Positions 39,124 to 47,571 of a stretch of 64,000 nt of DNA are shown in pieces. Origin of the DNA: Acidobacteriota bacterium (GTDB taxonomy: Bacteria > Acidobacteriota > Vicinamibacteria > Marinacidobacterales > Marinacidobacteraceae); the NCBI GenBank assembly GCA_009835985.1, contig VXWI01000036.1, positions 1 to 64,000 of the forward strand. Reading direction: 5' to 3'. The stretch's first letter is position 1. Every line of letters starts with the position of its first letter. A program made the translations under genes and the position numbers. The notes under the pieces are model-generated. The model had not been told where the DNA came from, did not search any database, and saw only the letters and a list, made by a program, of their open reading frames with translations.

Positions 39124-40071
39124 CTACGACGGTAGCGTCCGCTTGCCGAGCGCGGACGCCACCAGCTCGACCGCGAGTTCGGCAGTCTGGTTGCGGACGT
39201 CGCGGATCGGATTTACCTCCGCCACCTCGAGCGACCGGAGTCCGCCGCTCTCCGCCACCGCCTCCATCAGGGTGTGCGCCTCCCGATAGCTGAGTCCACC
39301 CCGTACGGGAGTCCCGACCCCGGGGGCGATCTCCGGATCGAGTCCGTCCATGTCGAGACTGAGGTGCATCCCGTCGGTCCCGTCGAGTACGCGGGCAACC
39401 GCCTCGTCCACGACGGTCGCGAAGCCCCGGCGATCCACCTCTTCCATCGTGTACACCCGGACCCCCAGATCCTCCACCACCTCCGCCTCGGCCGGATCGA
39501 CGCTCCGGACCCCGATCAGGGCGGCGTTGTGGGGTTCCAGCCTCGGGGCTCCCGCCGCGAAACCTCCCACCCGGGTGAGGGCCTCGGGACCCCGGCCGAA
39601 CAGTGCGGCCACCGGCATCCCGTGCAGGTTGCCGGTGGGGGTGGTCTCCGGGGTATTCGCGTCCGTGTGGGCATCCACCCACAGGAGCCCGAGACGTTGT
39701 TCCAATGGGTAGCCGCCCCCGCGATGCGCGCATCCGGCCATGCCGGAAACCGTGCCGAGCGCGATGGAGTGATCGCCGCCGAGCACCACGGGCAGCCGGT
39801 CCGCCTCCCGATGACGCCGCACCTCCCGTGCCAGGTGCTCGAGGACGCCCACGACCTCCTCGAGATAGCGGGCGTTCGGTTCGCCCGGTCCGGCCAGCGT
39901 CTCGGCGAGGGGCGCGTCGATGTTCCCGGCGTCCTCCACCACGGCTCCGAGCCGGTCCAGCCGCGACGCGATCCCCGCGCGGCGGATGGCCGAGGGCCCC
40001 ATGTCCACTCCCCGGCATCCGGCTCCCAGGTCCAGCGGCACACCTATCAGACTGATCGCTTTCCTCTCCAT
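39124..40071 (-). CDS. Arginase family protein (paralog 2)
   Basis: VVLGGDHSIALGTVSG, LWVDAHTDANTPETT, HLSLDMDGLDPEIAPGVGTPVRGGLSYREAH. Confidence 0.92.
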   Translation of the reverse strand: MERKAISLIGVPLDLGAGCRGVDMGPSAIRRAGIASRLDRLGAVVEDAGNIDAPLAETLAGPGEPNARYLEEVVGVLEHLAREVRRHREADRLPVVLGGDHSIALGTVSGMAGCAHRGGGYPLEQRLGLLWVDAHTDANTPETTPTGNLHGMPVAALFGRGPEALTRVGGFAAGAPRLEPHNAALIGVRSVDPAEAEVVEDLGVRVYTMEEVDRRGFATVVDEAVARVLDGTDGMHLSLDMDGLDPEIAPGVGTPVRGGLSYREAHTLMEAVAESGGLRSLEVAEVNPIRDVRNQTAELAVELVASALGKRTLPS

Positions 40072-40152
40072 GTCTCTCATCCTATAGCGGGGGTCCGGTT
40101 TCGAGGGAAGGCCGGACCGGGCCGGCTCCGCCCGGTACCCTCCACCTTGCCG

Positions 40153-42033
40153 ATGTCCTACCGGTCGCTCACCGACGCCGTCGCCGACCTCGAAGCCAAC
40201 CGGATGTTGATCCGCGTTCCGGGCGAGGTGGACGGCCATCTCGAGGTCGCCGAGATCCAGCGTCGCGCCTATGCCGCCGGCGCCCCCGCCATCCTCTACG
40301 AGAACGTGAGGGGTTCGGCGTTTCCGTGCGTTTCCAACCTCTTCGGAACCATGGAGCGGGCGCGGTTCCTGCTGCGGCACGGGCTCGACGGGGCAAAGGC
40401 GGCCGTCCGCTACCGGGCCGCGCCGGGCAAGGTCCTTTCGGATCTCCGGAGCCGTCCCGCCGCCCCGCTGGACGCCGCGAAAGCAGCGATCCACTCCCTG
40501 CCCCGCCGGGTGGTCAAGGCGCCGAGCCAGGCGCATCCCATCACCCTCTCCGATGTCCCCCGCATCGCCTCGTGGCCGGACGACGGGGGGCCGTTCATCA
40601 CCCTGCCCCAGGTCTTCACCGAGGACCCCGACGTTCCCCCCGGAAAAGGTCCGCTCGGCGCTCCCCTCTCCTCGAACGTCGGGATGTACCGCATCCAGCT
40701 GGCCGGAGGCGACTACGGCGGTGGGGAGGCCGGCATGCACTACCAGATCCACCGCGGGATCGGGGTTCACCACACCGCCGCCGAGCGCCGCGGCGAACCG
40801 CTCCGGGTGAGCATCTTCGTCGGCGGCCCTCCGGCGCACACGCTCGCGGCGGTGATGCCGCTTCCCGAAGGGCTCAGCGAACTGCTGTTCGCCGGGATGC
40901 TGGCCGGACGACGCTTCGCCTGGAAGCGGCGTGATGACGGTTTCGTGGTCTCGGCGGACGCCGATTTCACGATCACCGGCTGGGTCGATCCGGGGCGCAC
41001 TCTCCCGGAAGGGCCTTTCGGGGACCACCTCGGCTACTACAGCCTGACCCATCCCTTCCCGGTCCTGCGGGTGACCTCCGTGACGCACCGCAAGGGAGCC
41101 ATCTGGCCACTCACCGTGGTGGGCCGTCCCCCGCAGGAGGACACCACCTTCGGCCAGCTGATCCACGAGATCACCGAACCGATGGTCCCCACCACCCTGC
41201 CGGGGGTCCATTCAGTGCACGCCGTGGACGCGGCCGGCGTCCATCCACTGTTGCTCGCCGTTGGGAGCGAGCGTTACTCGCCCTTCACCGGCCGGCGGCC
41301 GCAGGAGCTGTGGACCATCGCCAACGCGATCCTTGGTTTCGGACAGTGCTCGCTGGCCAAGTACCTGTTCATCGCGGCCCGCGAGGACGCTCCGGAACTG
41401 GCCGCCCACGACATTCCCGGAATGCTGGACCACGTTCTCCGCCGCGTGGATCTGGCCTCCGATCTCCACTTCCAGACCCGTACCACCATCGACACCCTCG
41501 ACTACTCGGGCACCGGCCTGAACGCCGGCTCCAAGCTGGTGATTGCCGGGGCGGGAGCGGAACGACGGGCGCTCGCCCGCGAAGTCCCGGCACAAGTGGG
41601 CGCACTTCCGCCGGGGTTCTCGGGCCTTCAGGTGGTGCTGCCGGGCGTCTTCGTCCTGGGCGGACCGCGATTCGAGTCCTACGAACGGGTGGAAGGTGAC
41701 CTGGCCCCGCTGTGGGACGCGCTCGATGCCGCGGAACGCGCCGGCGCCGATCTGAGCGGGATGCCGCTGGTCATCCTCTGCGACGATCCCGGCTTCGCCG
41801 CCGAGACCCTCCGCAACCTGCTCTGGGTGGCCTTCACCCGGTCCAATCCGTCTCATGATGTCCACGGCCGGCAGGCCGCGATCCAGCACAAGCACTGGAG
41901 CTGCGTGGAACCCGTGCTCATCGACGCCCGTCTCAAGCCTCACCATGCCCCCCCGCTGATCGAGGACCGCGCGGTCAGCCGCCGGGTGGATGCGCTCGCG
42001 GCTCCCGGCGGGCCGCTCCACGGAGTGATCTGA
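40153..42033 (+). CDS. UbiD-family decarboxylase
   Basis: VSNLFGTMERARFLL, GMYRIQLAGGDYGGGEAGMHYQIHRGIG, ITGWVDPGRTLPEGPFGDHLGYYS, TTFGQLIHE; ATG at 40153. Confidence 0.9.
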   Translation: MSYRSLTDAVADLEANRMLIRVPGEVDGHLEVAEIQRRAYAAGAPAILYENVRGSAFPCVSNLFGTMERARFLLRHGLDGAKAAVRYRAAPGKVLSDLRSRPAAPLDAAKAAIHSLPRRVVKAPSQAHPITLSDVPRIASWPDDGGPFITLPQVFTEDPDVPPGKGPLGAPLSSNVGMYRIQLAGGDYGGGEAGMHYQIHRGIGVHHTAAERRGEPLRVSIFVGGPPAHTLAAVMPLPEGLSELLFAGMLAGRRFAWKRRDDGFVVSADADFTITGWVDPGRTLPEGPFGDHLGYYSLTHPFPVLRVTSVTHRKGAIWPLTVVGRPPQEDTTFGQLIHEITEPMVPTTLPGVHSVHAVDAAGVHPLLLAVGSERYSPFTGRRPQELWTIANAILGFGQCSLAKYLFIAAREDAPELAAHDIPGMLDHVLRRVDLASDLHFQTRTTIDTLDYSGTGLNAGSKLVIAGAGAERRALAREVPAQVGALPPGFSGLQVVLPGVFVLGGPRFESYERVEGDLAPLWDALDAAERAGADLSGMPLVILCDDPGFAAETLRNLLWVAFTRSNPSHDVHGRQAAIQHKHWSCVEPVLIDARLKPHHAPPLIEDRAVSRRVDALAAPGGPLHGVI

Positions 42034-42066
42034 GGATTCCGGGTTCAGCGATATGGTGGGCCGCCC

Positions 42067-43563
42067 ATGACGAGTAGCGGCGGCGCTGGCTCCCACTCCG
42101 GGCTCGCCCGGAACCTGGGCCTCATGGGGCTCGCCGCCACCGGGATCTGCTCGATGCTCGGGGCGGCGATCAACGTGATGCCGTTCGCGCTGCTCCGGGG
42201 CATCCCGGAGATCGGGCCCTACGTCCTGCAGGCCTACCTCTTCGCGGCCCTTCCTGCCTTCCTGGCGGCGCTCGCCTACGGCAGCCTGGGATCGGCGATG
42301 CCCCGGGCCGGCGGCAGCTACGTCTACGCGAGCCGAGCGCTCAGCCCCTGGTGGGGGTTCATCGCCAGCTTCTCCCAGTGGTTCGGCCTGTCCATCGCCA
42401 TCGGGGTGGTGTCGTACCTGCTCGTTCCCTTCATCCGCGACATGGCCGGTGCGCTGGGCTACTCCGCGGTTGCCGCAGCCCTCGAGCGCGGCCCGGTGCG
42501 GGTCGGCATTTCGATCGCCTTCCTCTGGACCTTCGTGCTGGTGAACGTGCGGGGACTGAAGCTCTACGAGCGGACCCTGGTCCCGATGATGTTCCTCATG
42601 TTCGCGCTTGGCGGGGTGGTGATCGTCAGCGGCTTCGCGTTCGACCACGCGGACTTCGCCGCCGCGCTGATGGCGAGCGAGGGCCGTTCGGTCCCGGACG
42701 CGCCCGCCACGCCACTCCAGCTCGTCCCGTTCGTGACCGCGGCCGTCGTGCTCTTCGCCACCTTCATCGGGTTCGACTCGATCGCGCAGGCCGGTGGCGA
42801 GGCGAAAAACCCCGGCCGCAACATCCCGCTCGCCATCGGGATCGCGATCGCCTCGGTCGGCGGGTTCTATTTCCTGTTCACCGCCGCGATGTACCACGCC
42901 GTGCCGTGGCAGTTCGTCGCCGAAGAAGCGGCCGTCCGCGACGTGACCGCGCCGGGACTGCTCGGCTACCTGCTGCCGGCGGCCGGCACCGCGGCGATCC
43001 TCGCCGGGGCCGCGGTCGCGCTCATCAACGACCTGCCGGCCATGCTGCTCGCCGTGTCCCGCATGATGTTCGCCTGGGCCGAGGACGGCATCTTCCCGAA
43101 GGGGGTGGCCACCGTACACCGGAGCTTCCACACCCCCTGGGTGGCGATTCTGCTGAGCGGCACGATGGCGACGGTGGGGATTGTGGGAAGCCACCTCGCG
43201 GGCGACTTCTTCCTCGGGATCGACATCCTGGTGACCTCGATGCTCGTCAATTTCGGGCTCATCTGCCTCTCGCTGGTGACCCTCCCCCGCCGCAACCCGG
43301 ACCTCGCCGCCGACGTGAAGGTCCTGGGGAGGCCCGCGCAGGTGGTGGTCGGTGGCGGGGGCGCCGCGTTGCTCGGGCTGTTCCTGGTCCTTCACATCGT
43401 CAAGGACCTCTCCACCGAAACCGCCGCCTGGTACTTCCACTCGACCTGGGTGTGGCTGCTCGTGATGGGGATTGCCTCGCTGATCTACCTGCGGGAGATG
43501 TCGCGGCTCCGCCGGCGCGGCGTGGACACCGACCGTTTGTTCCGCGCGTTGCCGCCCGAGTGA
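42067..43563 (+). CDS. APC-superfamily amino acid permease
   Basis: NLGLMGLAATGICSMLGAAINVMPF, AMPRAGGSYVYASRALSPWWGFIASFS, FIGFDSIAQAGGEAKNPGRNIPLAIG. Confidence 0.92.
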   Translation: MTSSGGAGSHSGLARNLGLMGLAATGICSMLGAAINVMPFALLRGIPEIGPYVLQAYLFAALPAFLAALAYGSLGSAMPRAGGSYVYASRALSPWWGFIASFSQWFGLSIAIGVVSYLLVPFIRDMAGALGYSAVAAALERGPVRVGISIAFLWTFVLVNVRGLKLYERTLVPMMFLMFALGGVVIVSGFAFDHADFAAALMASEGRSVPDAPATPLQLVPFVTAAVVLFATFIGFDSIAQAGGEAKNPGRNIPLAIGIAIASVGGFYFLFTAAMYHAVPWQFVAEEAAVRDVTAPGLLGYLLPAAGTAAILAGAAVALINDLPAMLLAVSRMMFAWAEDGIFPKGVATVHRSFHTPWVAILLSGTMATVGIVGSHLAGDFFLGIDILVTSMLVNFGLICLSLVTLPRRNPDLAADVKVLGRPAQVVVGGGGAALLGLFLVLHIVKDLSTETAAWYFHSTWVWLLVMGIASLIYLREMSRLRRRGVDTDRLFRALPPE

Positions 43564-44972
43564 GCGCGGTAGAACGGACCCGGCTGGCCGCCGGACTGGA
43601 GGCGTCCCGGGTCCTGACCGGGCTGTGGCAGGTCGCCGACCAGGAGCGGGGCGGCGACGCGCTGGAAACGGAGAGGGCCGCTCGTGCGCTCGAACCCGCA
43701 GTCGATGCCGGCTTCACCACGGTGGACGTGGCGGACCACTACGGATCCGCCGAACTGATCGCCGGCGCGCTTCAGCGACGTCGTCCCGAGATCCGGGTGC
43801 TGACGAAATGGGTTCCGGAACCCGGGGTTTCGTCCCGAACCGACGTGGAAGCCGCCATCGAGCGGTCACTCGACCGGATCGGGACCGGCCGCCTCGACGC
43901 GCTCCAGTTCCACGCCTGGAGCTACCCCGATCCGGGTTGGCTCGACTGCCTGTTTCACCTGATGGAGATTCAGGCCGAGGGACGGATCGGCCAGCTCGGC
44001 GTCACCAACTTCGACGCGGTCCATCTCGATCTCGCGGTGCGGAGCGGAATCCCGATCGTCACGAACCAGGTCGCCTACTCGCTGGTGGACCGCCGGCCAG
44101 CGGGACCCATGGCCGAGGTGTGCCGCACGCACGGGGTCGGGCTGCTCGCCTACGGCACCCTTGCCGGGGGACTGCTGAGCGATCGCTGGCTCGGAGCGGC
44201 GGAGCCTCCGATCGACGACTCGCTGACCTGGTCGCAGATGAAGTACCGCCGCTTCATCGACCAGGCGGGCGGCTGGGACCGCTTCCAGGTGGTGCTGCGC
44301 GCCGCGCGCCGGGTCGCGGACCGCTACCGGGTGTCCATCGCCAATGTCGCCGTCCGCTACGTGCTGGAACAGCCCGCCGTGGCCGGGGTGATCGTGGGAG
44401 CCCGTCCCGGGGAACGAACCCATCTCGAGGACAACCTGCGGCTCTTCGATTTCTCGCTCAACGAGCGGTCCCGGGCGGAGCTTGCCGAGGCGCAGGCCGG
44501 TCTGGACCCGATTCCCGGCGACTGCGGCGACGAGTACCGGCGGCCGCCCTACCTGACCGCGTCCGGCGACCTCCACCACCACGTCTCCCACTTCCCGGCG
44601 CCGTATGCCGTGCGGGACACGGATCGGGGCCTCGAGCTGGCTCCGGAGGCGGGCTTCCCGGAAGCGGTTCGCGCCGGGCCTGACATCCGGATTTCCGGGG
44701 TCACTCCGACCCATCGTGGCCGCCTCATCGGCGGCGGCGACATCCGGTCCCAGACTCACTTCGTGGTCGACCGGATGGAAGGCGCCCTCCAGTCGCTGAA
44801 GGCCAGGCTCGCCGATGTGGTGCGGATTCGCGGACGCACGGCCGAAGCCGACTGGCCCGGCGTAGAGACGGTCCTGCGCGAACGTCTTCTCTCAACCGTG
44901 AACGTCGCCCGCGCTGCGGAGCAGCCGTCACACCCCCACCGCGTCGCAATCGACGTCGAGGCGCGGACTTAG
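43560..44972 (+). CDS. Aldo/keto reductase with C-terminal RidA/YjgF-like domain
   Basis: AKR: TVDVADHYGSAE, VLTKWVPEPG, LDALQFHAWSYPD, QAEGRIGQLGVTNFD, IVGARPGERTHLEDNL. C-terminal ISGVTPTHRGRLIGGGDIRSQTHFVVDRMEGALQSLKARLADVVRIRGRT...VAIDVEA is RidA-like. GTG start overlaps the previous stop. Confidence 0.78.
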   Translation: MSAVERTRLAAGLEASRVLTGLWQVADQERGGDALETERAARALEPAVDAGFTTVDVADHYGSAELIAGALQRRRPEIRVLTKWVPEPGVSSRTDVEAAIERSLDRIGTGRLDALQFHAWSYPDPGWLDCLFHLMEIQAEGRIGQLGVTNFDAVHLDLAVRSGIPIVTNQVAYSLVDRRPAGPMAEVCRTHGVGLLAYGTLAGGLLSDRWLGAAEPPIDDSLTWSQMKYRRFIDQAGGWDRFQVVLRAARRVADRYRVSIANVAVRYVLEQPAVAGVIVGARPGERTHLEDNLRLFDFSLNERSRAELAEAQAGLDPIPGDCGDEYRRPPYLTASGDLHHHVSHFPAPYAVRDTDRGLELAPEAGFPEAVRAGPDIRISGVTPTHRGRLIGGGDIRSQTHFVVDRMEGALQSLKARLADVVRIRGRTAEADWPGVETVLRERLLSTVNVARAAEQPSHPHRVAIDVEART

Positions 44973-45026
44973 CGCGGCCGGGTCACGCCGCCGGTTCCGC
45001 CGCAAATTTCCGCCCGAGACGGTGGC

Positions 45027-45079
45027 GCGACGGCTTGGAGCGCCGGCCTCCGGCCGGCATCGTTCGCCGCAGGCGAACG
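45027..45079 (-). repeat. REP/BIME-like module G plus adjacent perfect hairpin
   Basis: Reverse complement reads ATGCCGGCCGGAGGCCGGCGCTCCAAGCCGTCGC; followed by CGTTCGCC-GCA-GGCGAACG. Confidence 0.78.
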
Positions 45080-45117
45080 AAAAGGGTGCGCACCGGACCA
45101 CCCTCACGGCGCCGCTC

Positions 45118-45558
45118 TCAGGTACAGCAGACCCCTTCGGCCCCTTCCGTCTCCATGTCGGCCCCATCCGTCGCGATCACCACGTTCTGCAATTGCTCCG
45201 CATCCCCCGACTTCACGTACCACTCCCACCGGGCCCCGTCCGGATCCGTGACCCAGGTTTCGGTCTTTTGCGCGTAGCAGCATTCGGTGTCGTCAACGCC
45301 GGTCGTCTCGAGCCCCGACTCCCGGAGCCGCCCTTCGGCCGCCCGCACCTGCGGCGCCGCCTCGACCTCCACCCCGAGGTGGTTGATCGTGGCGCCCTCA
45401 GAGCCTTCGAAGAGCACCAGCTTGAGCGGCGGATCGGCGATGGCGAAGTTGGCGTAGCCGGGTTTCACCTTCGCCGGCGCGGTCGCGAACATCCGCGAGT
45501 AGAAGTCAATCGCCTTCTCGAGGTTCGTCACGTTCAGGGCAAGCTGCAGTCGGGACAC
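45118..45558 (-). CDS. Glyoxalase/VOC family protein of the CadI/ArsI (C-As lyase-like) type
   Basis: LQLALNVTNLEKAIDFYSRMFATAPAKVKPGYANFAI, NHLGVEVE, DTECCYAQKTETWVTDPDGARWEWYV; C-terminal CCT. GTG start proposed; overlaps arsR. Confidence 0.8.
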   Translation of the reverse strand: MSRLQLALNVTNLEKAIDFYSRMFATAPAKVKPGYANFAIADPPLKLVLFEGSEGATINHLGVEVEAAPQVRAAEGRLRESGLETTGVDDTECCYAQKTETWVTDPDGARWEWYVKSGDAEQLQNVVIATDGADMETEGAEGVCCT

Positions 45559-45898
45559 AGTCGTTTTCCTCCGTCGTTTGGGCCGAAGGCGCACCCGTGC
45601 AGCATTCGGCGGTCAGAAAGTCCATGAGCTGGTTCATGACGGCAAAATCAGGACGCGAACGCACCTCGCGGCCCCGCTGCTCCTGTTCCACCAGCCCGGC
45701 CCGGGTCAGGCAAGCCAAGTGGTGGGCGAGCGTGGAAGCGGGCGTGCCGAGCATGCGGATGAGCGTCCCCACCGGGAGTCCGGGCTGACCCGCACGGACC
45801 AGTAGCCGGTAGAGCCTGAGACGTGTCGGATTCCCAAGCGCGCCCAGACTCGCTGCCGCGATGTCCTCGTTCAGAGGGATCGTGGTCGCCATGACCAC
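45506..45898 (-). CDS. ArsR-family transcriptional regulator
   Basis: ALGNPTRLRLYRLLVRAGQPGLPVGTLIRMLGTPASTLAHHLACLTRAGLVEQEQRGREV, C-terminal cysteines AECCTG...NDC; start GTG 45898 or ATG 45892. Confidence 0.9.
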   Translation of the reverse strand: MVMATTIPLNEDIAAASLGALGNPTRLRLYRLLVRAGQPGLPVGTLIRMLGTPASTLAHHLACLTRAGLVEQEQRGREVRSRPDFAVMNQLMDFLTAECCTGAPSAQTTEENDCVPTAACPERDEPREGD

Positions 45899-45900
45899 AT

Positions 45901-45931
45901 AACTATATCACTAGTGATTTAGTTCTATCAA
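45901..45931 (-). promoter_or_regulatory. Predicted sigma70-like promoter with palindromic ArsR operator in the spacer
   Basis: Minus strand: TTGATA - 18 bp - TATAGT; 24-bp palindrome AACTAtATCACTAGTGATtTAGTT (45901-45924, one mispaired position per arm) with a perfect 12-bp core ATCACTAGTGAT (45907-45918). Confidence 0.7.
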
Positions 45932-45972
45932 TGGATGGCAAAGCGAGCCTGGCTCCTTCGCAATAGAAGCCG

Positions 45973-46341
45973 CTAGCGCTTCGGTTCTTCGAGACGGCCG
46001 TCTTCGGACAACCCGCCCCCGTCAGCTTGTTCCACGCGGAGCCGCAGAACTCCCTCGATTCGCGAAACACGCTGCTCCAGGCTGATCAGCCTCTCCTCGA
46101 GACGATCCATCCGAGCCTCGAGACGATCCATCCGAGCCTCGAGGCGATCCATCCGAGCCTCGAGGCGGACCTCCAGGCGATCCATGCGCGTTTCCAGGCG
46201 GTCGATCCGCTCGAAACCGAACGCGGCGATGGTGAGGTTCATCACCGCCATGAAGACCCCGAGCGACACGAACGGAATCCACTCTTTCCTCTTCACACTG
46301 CCTCCAGCCGGTTCCCGGCCGTCGAGCCCTTTGGGGCTCAT
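45973..46341 (-). CDS. Membrane-anchored coiled-coil protein with RMDRLEA heptad repeats
   Basis: N-terminal TM (WIPFVSLGVFMAVMNLTIAAF), then RIDRLETRMDRLEVRLEARMDRLEARMDRLEARMDRLEERLISLEQRVSRIEG. Confidence 0.65.
   Translation of the reverse strand: MSPKGLDGREPAGGSVKRKEWIPFVSLGVFMAVMNLTIAAFGFERIDRLETRMDRLEVRLEARMDRLEARMDRLEARMDRLEERLISLEQRVSRIEGVLRLRVEQADGGGLSEDGRLEEPKR
46096..46158. repeat. Tandem repeat, three 21-bp units (CTCGAGRCGATCCATCCGAGC)
   Basis: Units 46096-46116, 46117-46137, 46138-46158; encode one coiled-coil heptad each on the minus strand. Confidence 0.9.
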
Positions 46342-46439
46342 CGAGTTGTCAAGCGTCAAGGTGTTCCGTCCGCGTTGCGGACGCGTCAAGTTCCTCGTGA
46401 CCCAGCGCCGAGAGTCTACCGCCGCAACCCGGTGGCGGG

Positions 46440-47480
46440 CTACACGACCGCCGGCTCCAGCAGCCGGATCGTGCCGCGGTCCGCGTCCATCTCGGCGCGG
46501 CCCCCGATCGGCAAGGTGAACTGTTCGGGGATGTGCCCGATCATGCTCCCCCGGAAGGCCGGGATGCCGAGCGGGGCGATGTGGTCTTCGAGCACCTGCT
46601 CCAGGGTGAGCGAACCGAACCCCGATCCGGGGTCGCAGTCCGTGCAGCGCCCGAAGATGAAGCCGGCGATCCGGTCGAGGACCCCGGCGAGCTTCAGGGT
46701 GGTCATCATCCGGTCCACCCGGTAGACCGCCTCGTCCACGTCCTCGAGGAAGAGGATGGAACCGGAGAAGTCGGGCAGGTACTCGGACCCGATGATCGCG
46801 GTGAGCACGGTCAGGTTTCCGCCAAGGAGCGGCCCGGTCACCCGGCCGCCCATGATGGTGCGGATCCGATGCTCCCGCGGCACGATGTGGTCTCCGGGGT
46901 CGTCGGCCAGGTTCTCGAGCAGCCCAGCTTCGCCTTCCATCAAGGTGCGGCGGAAGTGCTCGGTCGAGAAGCGGTTCCCCGGACCGGGACCATGCATCAC
47001 GACGAGGCCCGTATTCGCGTGGACCCCGGTGAGAAGCGCGGTCGCGTCGCTGTAGCCGAGCAGGACCTTGGGGTTCGCCCGGATCACGTCGTAGTCGAGG
47101 AGCGGCAGAACGCGCGCCGACCCCCAGCCGCCCCGGGCGAAGATGCCCTTCACGTTGGGGTCGGCGAAGAATTCCATGATGTCCGCCGCCCGCTCCGCGT
47201 CGCTCCCGGCGAAATAGCCGCGGCGCCGGTAGTAGTTCGATCCAAGCCGAGGTTCGAGTCCCACCGCCCGGAAGGCGTCCGCGAAGACCTCCGTTGGGTC
47301 GGTCTCGAAGGCAGCGGTGGCGGGACTGACGATCCCGAACGCATCCCCCGGCTGGACTCGCGGAGGGCGAATCAGGGCCGGCTGTTGCGAACGGGGCCTC
47401 GTGGCCGCCAGGAACGGAATCGTGGCCGCACTCCCGAGCAGCGAGAGGGCCGCCCGCCGAGGGATGCGATGTTTCTGCAT
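46440..47480 (-). CDS. Peptidase S66 / LD-carboxypeptidase family (MccF-like)
   Basis: GDAFGIVSPATAAF, IFARGGWGSARVLPLLDYDVIRANPKVLLGYSDATALL, VVMHGPGPGNRF, LGGNLTVLTAIIGSEY, LFLEDVDEAVYRVDRMM; ATG 47480 before a signal-like N-terminus. Confidence 0.9.
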   Translation of the reverse strand: MQKHRIPRRAALSLLGSAATIPFLAATRPRSQQPALIRPPRVQPGDAFGIVSPATAAFETDPTEVFADAFRAVGLEPRLGSNYYRRRGYFAGSDAERAADIMEFFADPNVKGIFARGGWGSARVLPLLDYDVIRANPKVLLGYSDATALLTGVHANTGLVVMHGPGPGNRFSTEHFRRTLMEGEAGLLENLADDPGDHIVPREHRIRTIMGGRVTGPLLGGNLTVLTAIIGSEYLPDFSGSILFLEDVDEAVYRVDRMMTTLKLAGVLDRIAGFIFGRCTDCDPGSGFGSLTLEQVLEDHIAPLGIPAFRGSMIGHIPEQFTLPIGGRAEMDADRGTIRLLEPAVV

Positions 47481-47571
47481 CGCTCGCGCAGGACTCCGTC
47501 TCCCTGAGTTCGCGAGTGCACGGGCCCACTCAATCATTCCGCCCTTCTTCCTTGCATGGCGCGGCGCCATC

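Noticed and set aside
45768-45785. CCCCACCGGGAGTCCGG, similar to the REP leader
   Set aside because: Inside arsR coding sequence, diverges from GAGAACTGG after GGGAG, and is explained by codons for GLPVGT.
46080-46200. CRISPR-like array
   Set aside because: Short contiguous 21-bp repeats without spacers, in frame with a coiled-coil CDS; a coding tandem repeat.
47250-47275. tRNA T-arm-like string GGTTCGAGTCCCACC
   Set aside because: Lies within the S66 peptidase coding frame (VGLEPRLGS) and there is no matching acceptor stem or anticodon arm.
45973-47529. 518-aa minus-strand ORF as a single protein
   Set aside because: Only the last ~122 aa look real (coiled-coil protein starting at 46341); the N-terminal part is an out-of-frame shadow of the S66 peptidase.
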